64,000 nucleotides of DNA. It comes from Cubamyces lactineus (lineage: Eukaryota; Basidiomycota; Agaricomycetes; Polyporales; Polyporaceae). The stretch covers positions 310,001 to 374,000 of the forward strand of contig JACDTU010000012.1 in the NCBI GenBank assembly GCA_022376465.1, read 5' to 3'. Each line of letters starts with the position of its first letter. Position 1 is the first letter of the stretch. The position numbers and the translations under genes are program-made. Shown piece by piece: positions 39,137 to 50,504 of this stretch. The notes under the pieces were generated by a model. That model did not search any database. It saw nothing but the letters and a program-made list of their open reading frames with translations, and was not told the origin of the DNA.

Positions 39137-40433
39137 ATGTCTACCGTCGAGACAATAACCCAGACTCTTCCGTCCTTGACGCTCCGAAACCAGAGCGACC
39201 AGTCGGAGGAGACGAAGAAGAGCGAGCCGTACAAGTACGCTCACCTCCTGCCCGTTTTCCCCAAGGACGAGCACTACCCGCCCTTGACTCCATTTGAACA
39301 CGTCGACCCTGGACTTCGGGCATTGTCTCACCCCAACCCTCGCTCTTTCCTTGATAACGCGACGAGTGTGATCGACATCACGCCCAGACTGGGCAGTGAA
39401 ATTCGCGGCGTCAGTCTTGCTGCGCTGGACAACGCTGGACGCGATCAGTTGGCTCTCGAGGTACGTTACGGCAGATCCGGCATATTGTGAGAGCATACCT
39501 GATACAGGTCCATTGTCCGCTCCTTTGGGCTTGTTCGTACCATAGGTCGCCAGGAGGGGCTTGCTAGTCTTCCGCGACCAAGGGGATTTCATCGACAGGG
39601 GCATCGACTTCTACCGCGAATGGGGCAGCTACTTCGGTCGCCTGCACATCCACCCTACCTCTGGACATCCCGAGGGGGCGCCCGAGATCCACCTTGTGTA
39701 TCGTGACGAGAACACCACCTACAACTTCGAGCTCGATGACAGGATCCGTTCGACCGTCTGGCACTCGGATGTCTCGTACGAGCTTCAGCCACCCGGCTTG
39801 ACGACCTTCTTCCTGCTCTCCCAGCCGAAGTCCGGCGGAGACACCATATTCACTTCGCAGGTCTCCACGCTCTCTCGCCTGTCCCCACAGTTTGTGGCAT
39901 TCCTCAAGACGCTCAAGGCGATCCACTCTGGCTTCGAGCAAGCAGAGTTCTCTCGCTCTGGCCGTCGTGGTGGCGTTGTCCGCCGTGATCCCGTCCAAAA
40001 CGTGCACCCTGTCGTCCGCAAGCACCCAGTCACTGGGGAAGAAGCCCTTTACGTCAACCGCCAGTTCACTAGGCGCATCGTCGGCTTGAAGCTCGAAGAG
40101 TCCGGTGAGTACTCTCCGATTGCCTGGAAGGATGGACACTCATACCTTGTGTTCGTAGACGCTATCCTCAACTTCCTCTACGATCACATCGACAGGAGCG
40201 TCGACAACCAGGCCCGTGTCAAGTGGGAGCCCAACACCGTTGTTCTCTGGGACAACCGCATCACTGCCCACGTACGTGTTTTGTCCTTTCTGCCGATTGG
40301 ACCAGAATAACTGAAAACTTTCGTGTAGTCCGCCATTCTCGACTTCGAGAAGACAAGCGCACGTCGTCACGGTGCTCGCATCACTCCTCAGGCTGAGCGT
40401 CCTATTCCCGCCCTCGACGGCCTTGAGCTATAG
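39137..40433 (+). CDS. TauD/TfdA-family Fe(II)/2-oxoglutarate dioxygenase
   Basis: Four exons: 39137-39460, 39546-40104, 40159-40271 and 40329-40433; 366 aa. The iron triad is visible: HxD in WHSDVSYE and the distal His in NRITAHSA. The 2-oxoglutarate Arg probably lies in RRHGARI. FRDQ near VARRGLLVFRDQGDF and PKSGGDTIF are further TauD-family blocks. Fungal relatives include sulfonate/taurine dioxygenases of the Jlp1 type, which release sulfite from sulfonates; other alpha-oxo acid substrates are possible. The intron at 40105-40158 is needed: reading through it adds residues foreign to the family, and splicing it restores LEESDAILNFLYDH. Probably cytosolic. Nearest divergent neighbour is the OPT transporter. 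Confidence 0.9.
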
Positions 40434-40527
40434 ATTACTCGGAACTGTTTGTCAAAGGATCAGCGGAGTGTATTGATACCATGTTACCCTGTATCCCGTA
40501 GGTAGTCTGTATGTATGCAGGATTGGA

Positions 40528-41518
40528 TCATTGTCGAGTGAATCTCAGCACATAAAGGTGTTCCCGTCCCGCTCGCCTTTGTAACACAACCTAAAGGACA
40601 TTTTGTCAGTGATCGAGCACACAGGGATGTACAGACTAGCACACCTCGCCCTTTAGCCCATACTGGCGTAGCATTCTGTCGCATATACCTTTGATATCGT
40701 TCTGTTTTACTGCGATCAAGTAGAATCGGCCCCTCTTGGACAAAAGGCTCTGCGCCAGATGGAAACGATCTCAGCTTCCAGGTCTAAGGTACATTGGAAT
40801 CCATGACTTACCTCCACCTGACTTAGCAGGAGGTCTGTGACTTCCATGCCATCTCGGCCGCCAGCCCATGCGCCGGCGATGTTGGCCTCGTGCTGAGCCT
40901 CGTCGGCTTCTTCTGTCTCCGTAGGTACATACGGAGGATTGAAGAGCAAGATATCAACGGCGTGTCGTAATCGAGCGTGAATAGGGTCTGTCAATGATGC
41001 GCATATTGGCTCGATAGGAACCTACTGGAGTGGTAGTTAGCTGGTGACTATAACTTTCAAAAACACATAAAACTCCTTACTCGATTTTGGTTCCCTGTGG
41101 CTTTCGTACTTCGACATGCGTAGGGATTAATATCCGTCGTCAAATATACTACGAAGCTATGAGAGGACAGACGAGGCTGTTAGATCGGGAGAAACGCACA
41201 AGTCGTGGATGGTCCCAGGATCGCTCCTGCGAACGCGCTAACGCATCCAGATCCAGACCTGTTGCGAGTTTAAATACTTATAATGCGAAACAGAAGCGAC
41301 ACAGACGTACCCAACCTCCAAACAAACTAGAGGTTTTGAGCGTCGAAGTTCGTCTGCGTCTTCCTCAAGCGCGTCCAATAGAATGAATGTATCCTCTGGT
41401 GCATCTAACATCAATTGACCATTCTACAGTCGCGCAGCAATGCACGCATACCTGCAGGTTCATAGATATGCTTGTAATCTTCACTTCTTAGATGGGAGAG
41501 GTCTGGTGTGGGGATCAT
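40528..41518 (-). CDS. MTQ2: eRF1 glutamine methyltransferase catalytic subunit Mtq2 (HemK2)
   Basis: Seven exons: 41518-41452, 41395-41311, 41258-41200, 41148-41081, 41021-40812, 40749-40645 and 40590-40528; 218 aa, the expected size. It methylates the GGQ glutamine of translation termination factor eRF1, acting with Trm112. The SAM-binding site reads CLEVGSGSGCVSAF and the substrate signature NPPYVPTE is intact (near residue 109). The start IPTPDLSHL followed by YEPAEDTFILLDAL, and the end VLQRRAGREHLYVLRF, match the family. Exon acceptors at CACCAG and CGTAG were chosen because nearer AGs would break the frame or the motif. Divergent from ALG10, with 92 bp between start codons. Confidence 0.92.
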
Positions 41519-41610
41519 CGTCGCGGTTGTGGCCAAGCGAGACGCGTCCCCGCAGGCGCTACGGCGCGTCCACCAGGGCGGCAATCATTCATCCCTTGCA
41601 GCTCACCGCC
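41519..41610. promoter_or_regulatory. Very short bidirectional promoter, MTQ2 / ALG10
   Basis: Only 92 bp separate two divergent start codons, so both genes must share this promoter or start inside one another. No TATA box is present. Confidence 0.7.
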
Positions 41611-43484
41611 ATGTCATCGTCGTCGCCCGCGCCGACGTACTATATAATATTTGCGACGGTCGCAGTGCTAGTGCTTAAGTCTGTCAATGAGGTAGTCACG
41701 GAGCCGTACATGGTGAGTAGCTCGTGACTCGCCTCAGATCGTCTTGCTGAACTCCGTTGTGATCGTCCATAGGATGAGCCTTTCCACGTCCCGCAGGCGC
41801 AGGCGTACTGCAGGGGCGACTACTGGACTTGGGACCCAAAGATCACTACGCCACCAGGACTGTGAGTCTACGCATGATTGTAATGCAAGTGTGGTGACAG
41901 ATGAGGCGTTGCGTCCAGTTACGTGCTGAGTCTAGTCCTCAAGAAGCTCTTCATGCTGAAGTGCAACCTATCCATGCTACGCCTTACGCCCATGTTGTCA
42001 CTGCTTGCACTCCCTATCGCTCTGACTCCGCTGGTGAGCTATCACAAACGCGAAAGACCCCCACCTTCCCTGGCAACACCTCTGCTCGAGGCTGTGATCC
42101 TCGCTTCATTCCCCCTTGCCTGGTTCTTCGGCTTCTTGTACTACACGGAAGTTCCTAGTCTCGTTTCAGTGGTGTCATGTGTCGTGTTTGCCATGCAAGG
42201 AAGACACTGGCTCGCAGCTCTGGTACGCCCATTAACCGCAGTCCACACATGCGCCAGGTCAGAAATTCACGTAGGACAAGCGTGTTAGATAGGCCTGGTC
42301 AGCTGCACGTTCCGCCAGAACAACATCATATGGGTGCTCTATGCCTATGCACTCAGCCAGATCCTCTATCTCCGGTTCCGGCGCGCACTTCCGAACGAGA
42401 AGCCTCCAGTGAGGTTGCACGACCCTCCGGCACTAGAGGCTGGTCCAGGTTCGTTTGAGCCGGGCGATGATCACGCGTGTGCAATCCTAACATGTGTTGG
42501 GTTTGTCCAGCGGACTTGCTGTGGTCTATCCTGAGTGCTCCGAGGGTACTTCCTGATATTCTGTCTAACTTCGTACCCTATGCCCTCGTCCTGGCGGCGT
42601 TCGGTGTTTTCGTGATATGGAACGGCGGCATAGTATTGGGTGAGTCTTATACTCATAAACGCAGTGTTGAGATTGTGTTCAAGGCTATGGCGGTCAAAGG
42701 CGACAAGGCGAACCACGTCCCCGCGTTCCACGTTCCGCAATTATACTATTTTGTAGGGTTCGCAACAGCGTTTGGCTGGCCTGCTCTTTTGAGCAGTCCT
42801 AGCGGAGTTCGCGCGCTCCTTCAGGGTATTACGACTCGGATGTTCGGAAACAAGAGGTAACCCCGCATGAGACCCTCGGCTGGTATGCACCGAAATTGAC
42901 CACCCCACAGGAACACAGCCGTCACTTGCACAGTATGTGCTATAATGTGCCTGACCATTTACAAGTTCACGTACGTTTCGACATCCTGGGAACAACATAG
43001 TGACCGCGCTGACGTCCAAACACCAGGATACAGCACCCTTTCCTGCTGTCTGACAACCGGCATTACACCTTCTACTTGTGGCGGCGCGTCTTTCTCTTAC
43101 ACCCGGTGGTGCCGTACCTCCTCGTTCCAGGGTACGTTGCGTGTGCATGGGCGTGGTACCTCCGTATCGGTACGTGATTGCTGCTTCTCGAGTAGTCGGG
43201 GGGTTGGCTTATGGACGATCGTTGCTCCTTTTCCTACAGGACACGACCAGACATTGCTGCAGAACTTGCTCCTCCCGGTCTTCGTGGTACCAACGTTGCT
43301 TCCGACGCCACTTCTAGAGCCGCGCTACTTCTTGATCCCATATATACTGCTCCGTGTGCAGGTGAAGGACGTCCCTCTCTGGGGGCTCGTGTTGGAGGGT
43401 CTGTGGTATGTGGGGATCAACGCTGTGACGATGTGGGTGTTCCTGTACCGAGAAAGGGCGGGCGTGGGGCGGTTTATGTGGTAG
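41611..43484 (+). CDS. ALG10: Dol-P-Glc:Glc2Man9GlcNAc2-PP-Dol alpha-1,2-glucosyltransferase
   Basis: Nine exons: 41611-41712, 41773-41861, 41919-42222, 42289-42448, 42511-42639, 42700-42856, 42911-42970, 43027-43169 and 43240-43484; 462 aa. It adds the last glucose to the lipid-linked oligosaccharide in the ER lumen before N-glycosylation. Diagnostic blocks are [59 protein letters not shown] and [18 protein letters not shown], with an end [15 protein letters not shown]. There are about ten or more hydrophobic helices. The exon 4 donor is GTTCGT and the exon 6 acceptor is AAAG. All junctions are in phase. Confidence 0.94.
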
Positions 43485-43810
43485 ACAAAGTAGTCAGTGA
43501 TGTTCGCCGGCAATGTCAGCACGTATTTATGGGCTCGACGCTTCGTAAATGAAGGGATGGTGGCCGCGAGGAGCGACAAAGGGCGGTTGGGGCTCGACGC
43601 GGCACGCGCGGGAGGCTCGACGCGGTTGTTGCGGCAAGTTGAACTTGGCCAGATGCCATCACGACTGTAGCGACGACACGACCCTACGACTGCGACGACC
43701 GCTCGTATCCCCACCACCACCTTCTAACCCACGAACACCACACTCTACTCGGTCTTGAGGCCGACTTGCTCGCGCATTTATCGCGCGTATACCCCATATA
43801 TACCACAGCC
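43485..43810. other. Intergenic, promoter side of the coiled-coil gene
   Basis: No gene seen. A TATATA occurs about 10-15 nt before the ATG at 43811, too close to act as a normal TATA box for that start. Confidence 0.4.
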
Positions 43811-45982
43811 ATGCCCACTGAAGCCGCCTCAGGCAGTGGCGCACTACCCCCGCGCAACAAGCCAATCACTCGCAGCTCTATTCGCCAGTCCTTCGGCCTT
43901 TCTTCTGTTGGCAAAGCTCTCGCGGACGTGATGCACAAGGAGTCGAAGGAGAATAGCGACAAGGCGTCGAAGAAGGAGAAGGCGAAGGACACCGCCGCCC
44001 GCCGCACCAGTGCCATCCACCTCGCCCCTGCCCGTAGCTCCGTCGAGAAGCCCGCGGCGAAGAAGAAAGACGAAGCCACATCTCCTGATGTCAAGACGAT
44101 TACTCGCCATACTCGCAGACAGTCCGCCCTAAGGAAGCTCGCGGCGGGGGAGGACAAGTCCTCGTCGCCGTCAGACAATGGGAGCCCCAAGGCGTCGATC
44201 AGCGCGCGGTCATCCGCTTCGGTCCGCAATCGCAACTCTCTCGTCTCTTCAGGCCTGCCAAAGTACAGGCCGCGCTCGATGCTGGGCGAGTCCACTCTGG
44301 CAGCGAAGAAGCCCCCATCACCCACACACTCATCCCGGCGTCGTCGATTGAGTAGCTCAGATGACGAGACGGACGACGTGAAGACCCCTCAAGACCTTTC
44401 CCCGCTGAACGTCCCTGCGGACAAGTCTGCGAGGCCGATATCGCCTCTCCCTCATCGCAACGCTCTCAAAGTCAACTTGACTTCCGCTATCAATGTCAGG
44501 CCTGCGACTCCAGAGGAGAAAGACCATGAGAAGGCCGCGAAGGGCTCGCCCGCCTCTATCCGTACAACATCCACCAAAGCATCGAAGGCTGGCAAGGTTA
44601 CGCCCTCCCCTTCACCTGCCTCGGCGTCCGCCCGTTCTGGCTTGCCACGGCCTCCGTCGTCTGCTTCATCGTCTGCTTCTGCGTCATCCCGTACACCTCG
44701 TACGCCTACTACGCCGACGTTGCTTGGAAACATGCTCAAGCGTAGTGCAGGTTCACTTCGCCAGAAGACCGCTGAAGGGAGCGGGAGCTCCCACCGTGGT
44801 CCTATTCATGCTGCCCCGGAATCGCCCCTTGGTCGAATCTCCGCCCGCAAGCATGCCGCTTCTTCCAGCCACACTCGCGGTGAATCCGGTCCTACGACGC
44901 CTACTCCCAGGATCACCATGGAGGGTAACAGCATGGATAGTATCGAGGCTGAGGACGTTGAGTTCATGCTGTCATCAGTCGTCTCACCTACTGCTCCCAC
45001 CCCAGCTTTACCCCGCTTACGTCCCAAAGGCGATGGTGGGGGGCACGAGCCGCAGACGCCATCCCGATCTTTCCTGCCATCTCGTTCCAATCTGTCCTAT
45101 GTGTCACCCGCCCCTCCATCGTCTACCGACAGCTCGCCATTCTTGCGCCCTAAAGCGCGACAACCTGGTAACGACCGAGGATCGATCCTCTCTTGGGAGC
45201 AACTTGCGCAGCACAGCCGGACGCTGGAGGACGAGGATGTGGAACACATGCTATCTGAGATTTCCGCACCGTTCCGTGCTGGAGCGATCTCACCTAGCTT
45301 GAGTGTGATTGACATCCCTGAAAGTCCTAGCCTTAGCGCCCTTCCTTCCCCTACTGGCTACGGGTCGATTTCTCAGGTACTTCTGCCGGATGTTACGCCA
45401 TCTCCAGCAGTCCACAACTCGACGCATCTCTTCGACAATCTGAAGCCTGAAACGCCTACCTCTACAGATGGCGCGACCGTCACACTGCTTCGTCTCCAAC
45501 TTGCTGCGGCGGAGAGCAGGGCGCAAGAGCGCCTCGCGCAGATGCAATCACTTGAGCAGCAACTACACGCCGCAAAAGAGGCGCGCTTGCGCGACGCGGA
45601 GGACCTAGCGAAGCAGATCTCGCAGCTCGAGGAGCAGGTCCATGGCAATCTGCTCGTCGACAACCAGCGCGTCGAGCAGATCTCGGTGCTTGAGGAAATG
45701 CTACGCGACGCACAGACAGCTCAGGACAAGTCTGTCAAAGACGCTGCACGCCGGGCGGAGGAGGCGATGAGCGCTGCTCGCGCCGCCGCTCTGCAAGTAC
45801 GTCAAGTTGAGGTGAAGGCGACTCTCGCGCTCGCGGCGCGGGAAGCGCACGCCGCCTGGGGCACCGTTCGCGACACAGCGGAGAGCGAGCTCGACTTCGT
45901 ACGTGCCAACCGCGAGATGCTGTCTGTATTGCTGGCGGGGCTGGACCATAGCCAGCGACAGCTCTCCTGCATGGCTCATTGA
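43811..45982 (+). CDS. Uncharacterised disordered protein with C-terminal coiled coil
   Basis: A single open frame of 723 aa without introns, unusual among these neighbours. I do not recognise the family. Residues 1-550 are Ser/Pro/Thr/Lys-rich and look disordered, with many SP/TP sites (SPSPAS, TPRTPTTPT, PESPLG) that suit proline-directed kinases. A short acidic motif occurs twice (EDVEFMLSS and EDVEHMLSEI). Residues of about 560-720 are Ala/Glu/Gln/Arg-rich with heptads (LAAAESRAQERLAQMQSLEQQL), so they are probably a coiled coil. Basic and Pro-rich composition would suit a microtubule- or cytoskeleton-associated protein, but that is a guess. An in-frame ATG 45 nt upstream exists; MPTEA is the more likely start. 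The ORF length and codon pattern make it a credible gene. Confidence 0.75.
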   Translation: MPTEAASGSGALPPRNKPITRSSIRQSFGLSSVGKALADVMHKESKENSDKASKKEKAKDTAARRTSAIHLAPARSSVEKPAAKKKDEATSPDVKTITRHTRRQSALRKLAAGEDKSSSPSDNGSPKASISARSSASVRNRNSLVSSGLPKYRPRSMLGESTLAAKKPPSPTHSSRRRRLSSSDDETDDVKTPQDLSPLNVPADKSARPISPLPHRNALKVNLTSAINVRPATPEEKDHEKAAKGSPASIRTTSTKASKAGKVTPSPSPASASARSGLPRPPSSASSSASASSRTPRTPTTPTLLGNMLKRSAGSLRQKTAEGSGSSHRGPIHAAPESPLGRISARKHAASSSHTRGESGPTTPTPRITMEGNSMDSIEAEDVEFMLSSVVSPTAPTPALPRLRPKGDGGGHEPQTPSRSFLPSRSNLSYVSPAPPSSTDSSPFLRPKARQPGNDRGSILSWEQLAQHSRTLEDEDVEHMLSEISAPFRAGAISPSLSVIDIPESPSLSALPSPTGYGSISQVLLPDVTPSPAVHNSTHLFDNLKPETPTSTDGATVTLLRLQLAAAESRAQERLAQMQSLEQQLHAAKEARLRDAEDLAKQISQLEEQVHGNLLVDNQRVEQISVLEEMLRDAQTAQDKSVKDAARRAEEAMSAARAAALQVRQVEVKATLALAAREAHAAWGTVRDTAESELDFVRANREMLSVLLAGLDHSQRQLSCMAH

Positions 45983-46438
45983 GGCAATTGTTCACATCTT
46001 GTGAGTGCCTTCGTTCCATGTTTGCATACATTGCGGTAGACTGATAAAACTTCTCGCGCAGAACCACTCATCCCTCATTTCTGTAATCTCCTCTCGATAT
46101 TTGTCTCACGATCTTATGCACGCCGCTTATGTTATGACTACGACCTCCATTGCCTCCGGACATGAATTTAACTATCTTCTTGCTCTTGATATGAGTCGTT
46201 TGCTCGACGACTCGGCAACTCGTTACACGTGAACGTCGGTGCATTCAGTAAGTACTCATGCACGGACGACGAATGAAACGGTCTGTTTGTTTTGAGTCTA
46301 CGTTTGTCGTATAGTATACACGTGAGAGGATACAACGCAGAGGGTTGCCGATAGAGAGGTGGAACAGACACGGGATTCTAGGGATATGAAGCAGCACGGA
46401 CTCCGGAGGGTGCGTTTGTCTATGGGCCCGGCGCACGA
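45983..46438. other. Convergent intergenic region
   Basis: Nothing recognisable. It separates the 3' ends of the coiled-coil gene and the kinesin gene. Confidence 0.5.
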
Positions 46439-49400
46439 TCATCGGTTGCCGCGAGTGCTACGTCGCAGTTGCCTTCCACCGTCTTGAGAGCCCTCCGCCA
46501 CCATGTTCTCGATCTCATCCTCGGTAATGACCCGCCCCTTGCCAAGTTGCCTACAGACGCCACGCAGATCAATAACCCATCACGACTGAGCAACCCACCC
46601 ACGACCCGACTTACCGTTTCTTCTTCTTCGCCGTCTCCACCTCGCCGCCTTTCGGAACATACTCCGTTCCACCTGCGGCCTCAGTCCTGGCCTTGCGGTT
46701 GGGGATAATTACCGTTGAGTCGTCAGCATCTCCGCCGCCGAGCGAGAGCTCGTCCAGCTCCTTTCCAAGCTCTGCTACCGCTCGTGAGCCCGTTGAGCGC
46801 GTCGATCTCCTTCCGCGTGCTGATGTCTGGGCTGCACGTTTGGTCTTCGCGGTTTCCAACGGCTTTGCGCTGGACTTGCCCTTGGTCCCGAATGCCCTAG
46901 ACTTTGCATTGGTTGGGGCAGGTGCTGCCTCTGAGGCCTCCGATTCGGAGAGCTCCTCCGTGGAATCGTGCTCGGATTCGAAGTCGGACCCTGAGTCATT
47001 GATGAAATCGCGGTCGTCGTCGTCCTCGCTCTCGGACTCTTCTTCGATCTCATCATCCTCATCCTCGACGGGGCTGACAGTGTGTGCATCATCTGTTTCC
47101 GTGTCGTCCACGTCCATTTCATCCTCTGGTTGAGACTTCCCCTTCGCGGGAGGTGTCGTGCGCGGCTTCAGCGTGGACTGGCGCTTGGGCGCGGGTCTGC
47201 CCTTCCCGGCTAAGGGTGACGGGGTACGGCTGCGTGCCTCAGAGTTCGAGTGCGATCGAACGTCGGCTTCGGAGTCGTTGCTCTCGTAGTCCGCATCGCG
47301 CTATACATGCCCTCAGTCTGCGGCCAAATGCGGCTTCGAGAGACGATGAAACTTACGCCTGCAACGGACGACTGGCCGTCTTCGAACTCTCCCGTATCGC
47401 TCATGCGTAACTGCCCGATGGCATCCGAGTCGACCGAATCTGCGACAGAGTCCGAGTATCCGCCTTCTGAGCGTGGAACGCGGCTGCCCCCGCTCAGCAT
47501 GCGCGAGCGTTGGATCATATCCAACTTTGCGTCCATTCTCTCTTCATTATGTTCCATCTGAGAATGTACTGTGGTCAATAGTGTGGTGCATGTCAGGCTC
47601 AGCGGTACTCACAACACGCATGAGTCGACGCGTGAACATGTCTTCCATACTGCGCATCCGCTCCTCCATCTCGCCCATAACCTCTTCTCGGGTCTCGGCC
47701 TCGATAAGAGCGCATCGTATATGCGCATCGTACAGCTGTATACGGTTAGCATGTAAGTATAAGACAGTGATCTTGCAAAAACAGACCTGCATTCGCAGCT
47801 CCTCGATTTCGTCGAAGAGTGCATTCACGAGAGGATTGATTGGTTCGTCATCCTCAACACTGGTTTCCTCGCCGTCATCCAGCTCTTCGTCCTCTATACT
47901 CTGGATATTAACAGCCATCACTTCCTGCGTAGCGCGCGTAACTGACCTTCAAGAACCTCGAGATGCGCCTCGCTGGCTTTCCTGCCGGCGCCACCGAAGG
48001 AGAGAGTGACGGTCCTCCGATGTGGCCCATTCACACTTGCACGCACCCCGTTTGTCTTCGGTTTCGTCGGGCTAGGAGGAGCACGCGCCGCGTTCGTCGC
48101 GGGTACAGTGCACACCTCTCGAGCCAACGCGGCAAACTTCATGACGTGTACGTTTTCGTCGAAGCCCGTGTCGTAGGGATTGACATTCACAATCATCACC
48201 TGGGTTAGAGGTGTCACTCAATCGCAGATACGTCTGGACAGACTGAGCAACACCAACCGCTCGGCCCTCCCCAACGAAGTAGTCCATGAGGACCTCCGTC
48301 AATTTGCTGTGTCTGAACGGCACGAGAGCCAATCCACGCTTGACATCGCGCGTATCAAGTCGCTGGCCAGGTGCAACGCCTTGTTGAAGACTCCTGGCAA
48401 GGGCACGCTGGTTCGCGCGAAGGGTCTCCATGCATTGGCCGAGAACCATGAGCGACTTGTTGATGTTACCCGCCTCGCGCAGGCGTTCCCCAGAGGTGTG
48501 CGTGTGCTTGGTGCGCTCCGAACCAGCTAGGTCGACCAAAGTCAAACGGGCGGTCTGGATAGAAGTCGGATCCTTTTCCGGGAACTTCAGCATGGTACAC
48601 TGCGAACAACATCAGACCCATCCTTACATGTCGCTCCCCGCGATGGACACGGAGGACTTTGATTGTGACTAGCGCATGACTACGACTGCTTTGACTATTC
48701 GCAAGGGTACCGAATACGCGACGATGCAACTGGCCGAGTCGGAGGAGCTCCTTGGCCTCGGCTGCGCTTCGCACGCGCACCTGACGCAGACCTGCTACGT
48801 ACTTGCCCGCGCTTGTCGCATCTCCGTCCACGTCGCCGTCGCTCAACGGGCACGGCTTGACGGGGAGAGCTTTACGAGTCAGTAAGAGAGGGTGGGATTT
48901 ACTGTTCGATGGAACAGGGAGATTGAGGAAGGAAGACGTAGGACGTGGTATGCTCGAGGCGCCTCGTACGGGGGTGCCCGGCGGATTGGGAGAAGGTGCA
49001 GCACCAGATTCGAGGGAACCGAAGAGGTCGTACACCTTTTCGTTGTAGACCTCGGCATATGATAGCCAGATGGTGTATTCATAGTTCCGGTCAAGTTTGA
49101 GGACAGTAGTGTCCGCGTCCGTGTCAACGGATGTAGGAATGTCATCTTCGAGGACGTCAGCCAGAGCAGGGGAAGAGCCCTTGCTAGGAAGTCGGATGGT
49201 AGTTGGTTCGTCAGATTCTGATGTCAGCTCGATCCCTTGGAGGCGCACAGGTCGAAACTGAAGGTTGCGTTAGTTCGGAGTCTAGTACTGTCTCTCAGCA
49301 TGACTGCGATGAATCCATGAGCTCAGTGGGCCGAGCACGAACCGCGCTGGTCCGTGGTGTTCAGCATGGAGAATCCTTGCTTTGTATGTACATTCAGTCA

Positions 49401-50215
49401 GCCTATGCGGCAAATCATGCTGACTCCGTACTCCGTAACAGATGCCGGAGTTTCATCGCAGCCCTCAGGATAGGATAGGCACTCACCGTGTCATCACCAT
49501 GCAAGCCTTCTATGCTATTGAAGATGACGTCCAAAGTTCTAGGCAGTATACCCGCACTACCTTGCGTGCTGCCTCCCTGTATAGTATAGGTCTTCCCAGA
49601 ATTGGTAACACCATAGGTGAAGAGCAAGCCATTACGGCCCTCAAGGACGTCGCGTACTAGTGGCAGAGTTGTCTTGCAGAAGAACTCAGGCTGTTGTGTG
49701 TCGGGTGGGAATACATGAGAGAAGGTGAATATTGAAGATGGATTGACCGTGGACATCCGTGAACGGGAGGTGGAGGTTGATGGGTCGGTCATTCGAACTG
49801 CAGTGTCGGATAGTGGCTCAAGGTAGGGTTCATACCCAGACTCTCCGTCGTCCAGCCGAGGCCGGATTCGAAGAAATGCCTTTCATTCGTTCGTGAGATA
49901 TTGACATAAACTATAGGCCAGCGTATGCACCTTGATTGGCTCCCTGTCATTGTCAGGCGGCAGCTCGAGAGTCCCGGATGACTGTGAGGACTTCAGAGGC
50001 GCGTTGCGGCCGTTTGTCTTGGTATCTGGAGAGTTTGCTCTATTGACGAGAGGTTTCCGAGTCGCCGTCTTCTTAGGGGCAGCAGTTGGAGCAGGTGTGG
50101 CTTTAGAGGCAGTCCGCGTAGCCCGTGCTGGTGCCGCGGAGGGAGCGGGGATAGCAGCGGCTGTCTTTGTGCGAGTAGACGAGCGGGTCGATGGTGCTCG
50201 CGGCCTACTCGCCAT
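46439..50215 (-). CDS. Kinesin-6-like motor protein
   Basis: Ten exons: 50215-49931, 49879-49487, 49257-48628, 48599-48258, 48199-47947, 47893-47787, 47735-47613, 47557-47357, 47300-46615 and 46550-46439; 1043 aa. After a basic, disordered N-terminus of 95 residues the motor starts AFLRIRPRL. The P-loop is YGVTNSGKTYT near 184-194, switch I NSQSSRSH and switch II LVDLAGSE. A long insertion lies between the conserved EVYNEKVYDLFG and NSQSSRSH, as in kinesin-6 (KIF20/Klp9-like) motors. A neck/coiled-coil region follows (EEVMGEMEERMRSMEDMF), then an acidic and a basic tail. Kinesin-6 motors work at the anaphase spindle midzone. The family is secure; the subfamily is inferred from the insertion. 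The exon 4 donor is GTTGGT. Divergent from SPC7 at 289 bp. Confidence 0.9.
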
Positions 50216-50504
50216 ATTGCTTGTCGCTATCGGGAGGTCGTGGTCGTTGCAAGATGCGATCAGCTAGAGACAAGTGCAGACGGAGATGATCGATGTTAGC
50301 AGGAGAGAAACGACGGAAGAGTTGGATCGATGTCCGCTTCGAAGCCGCGCGAGGACGGCACAACCACGAGGAGCGCGTCGGTCACGTGGGCGACGCGTTC
50401 TAACACAGTCGCGGGTTGAACGCGCTCGCGCCTCCGCTCTTGTTCTACGACCACGACCGGCTCTCTTCTGCGATCTCTTGCTTAATGTCTCAAACACCTT
50501 GGTA
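50216..50504. promoter_or_regulatory. Divergent promoter between kinesin-6-like and SPC7 genes
   Basis: 289 bp separate the start codons of two mitotic genes, so a shared cell-cycle-regulated promoter is plausible. Several CACG/ACGCG-like sequences occur (for example GACGCGTTC near 50391), similar to MBF sites, but they are common in such GC-rich DNA. Confidence 0.5.

Noticed and set aside
47894..47946. Alternative kinesin intron with donor GTTCTT at 47956 and acceptor at 47901
   Set aside because: Also in frame, but the GTCAGT donor at 47946 with the TATAG acceptor is closer to consensus. Either choice changes only a few residues.
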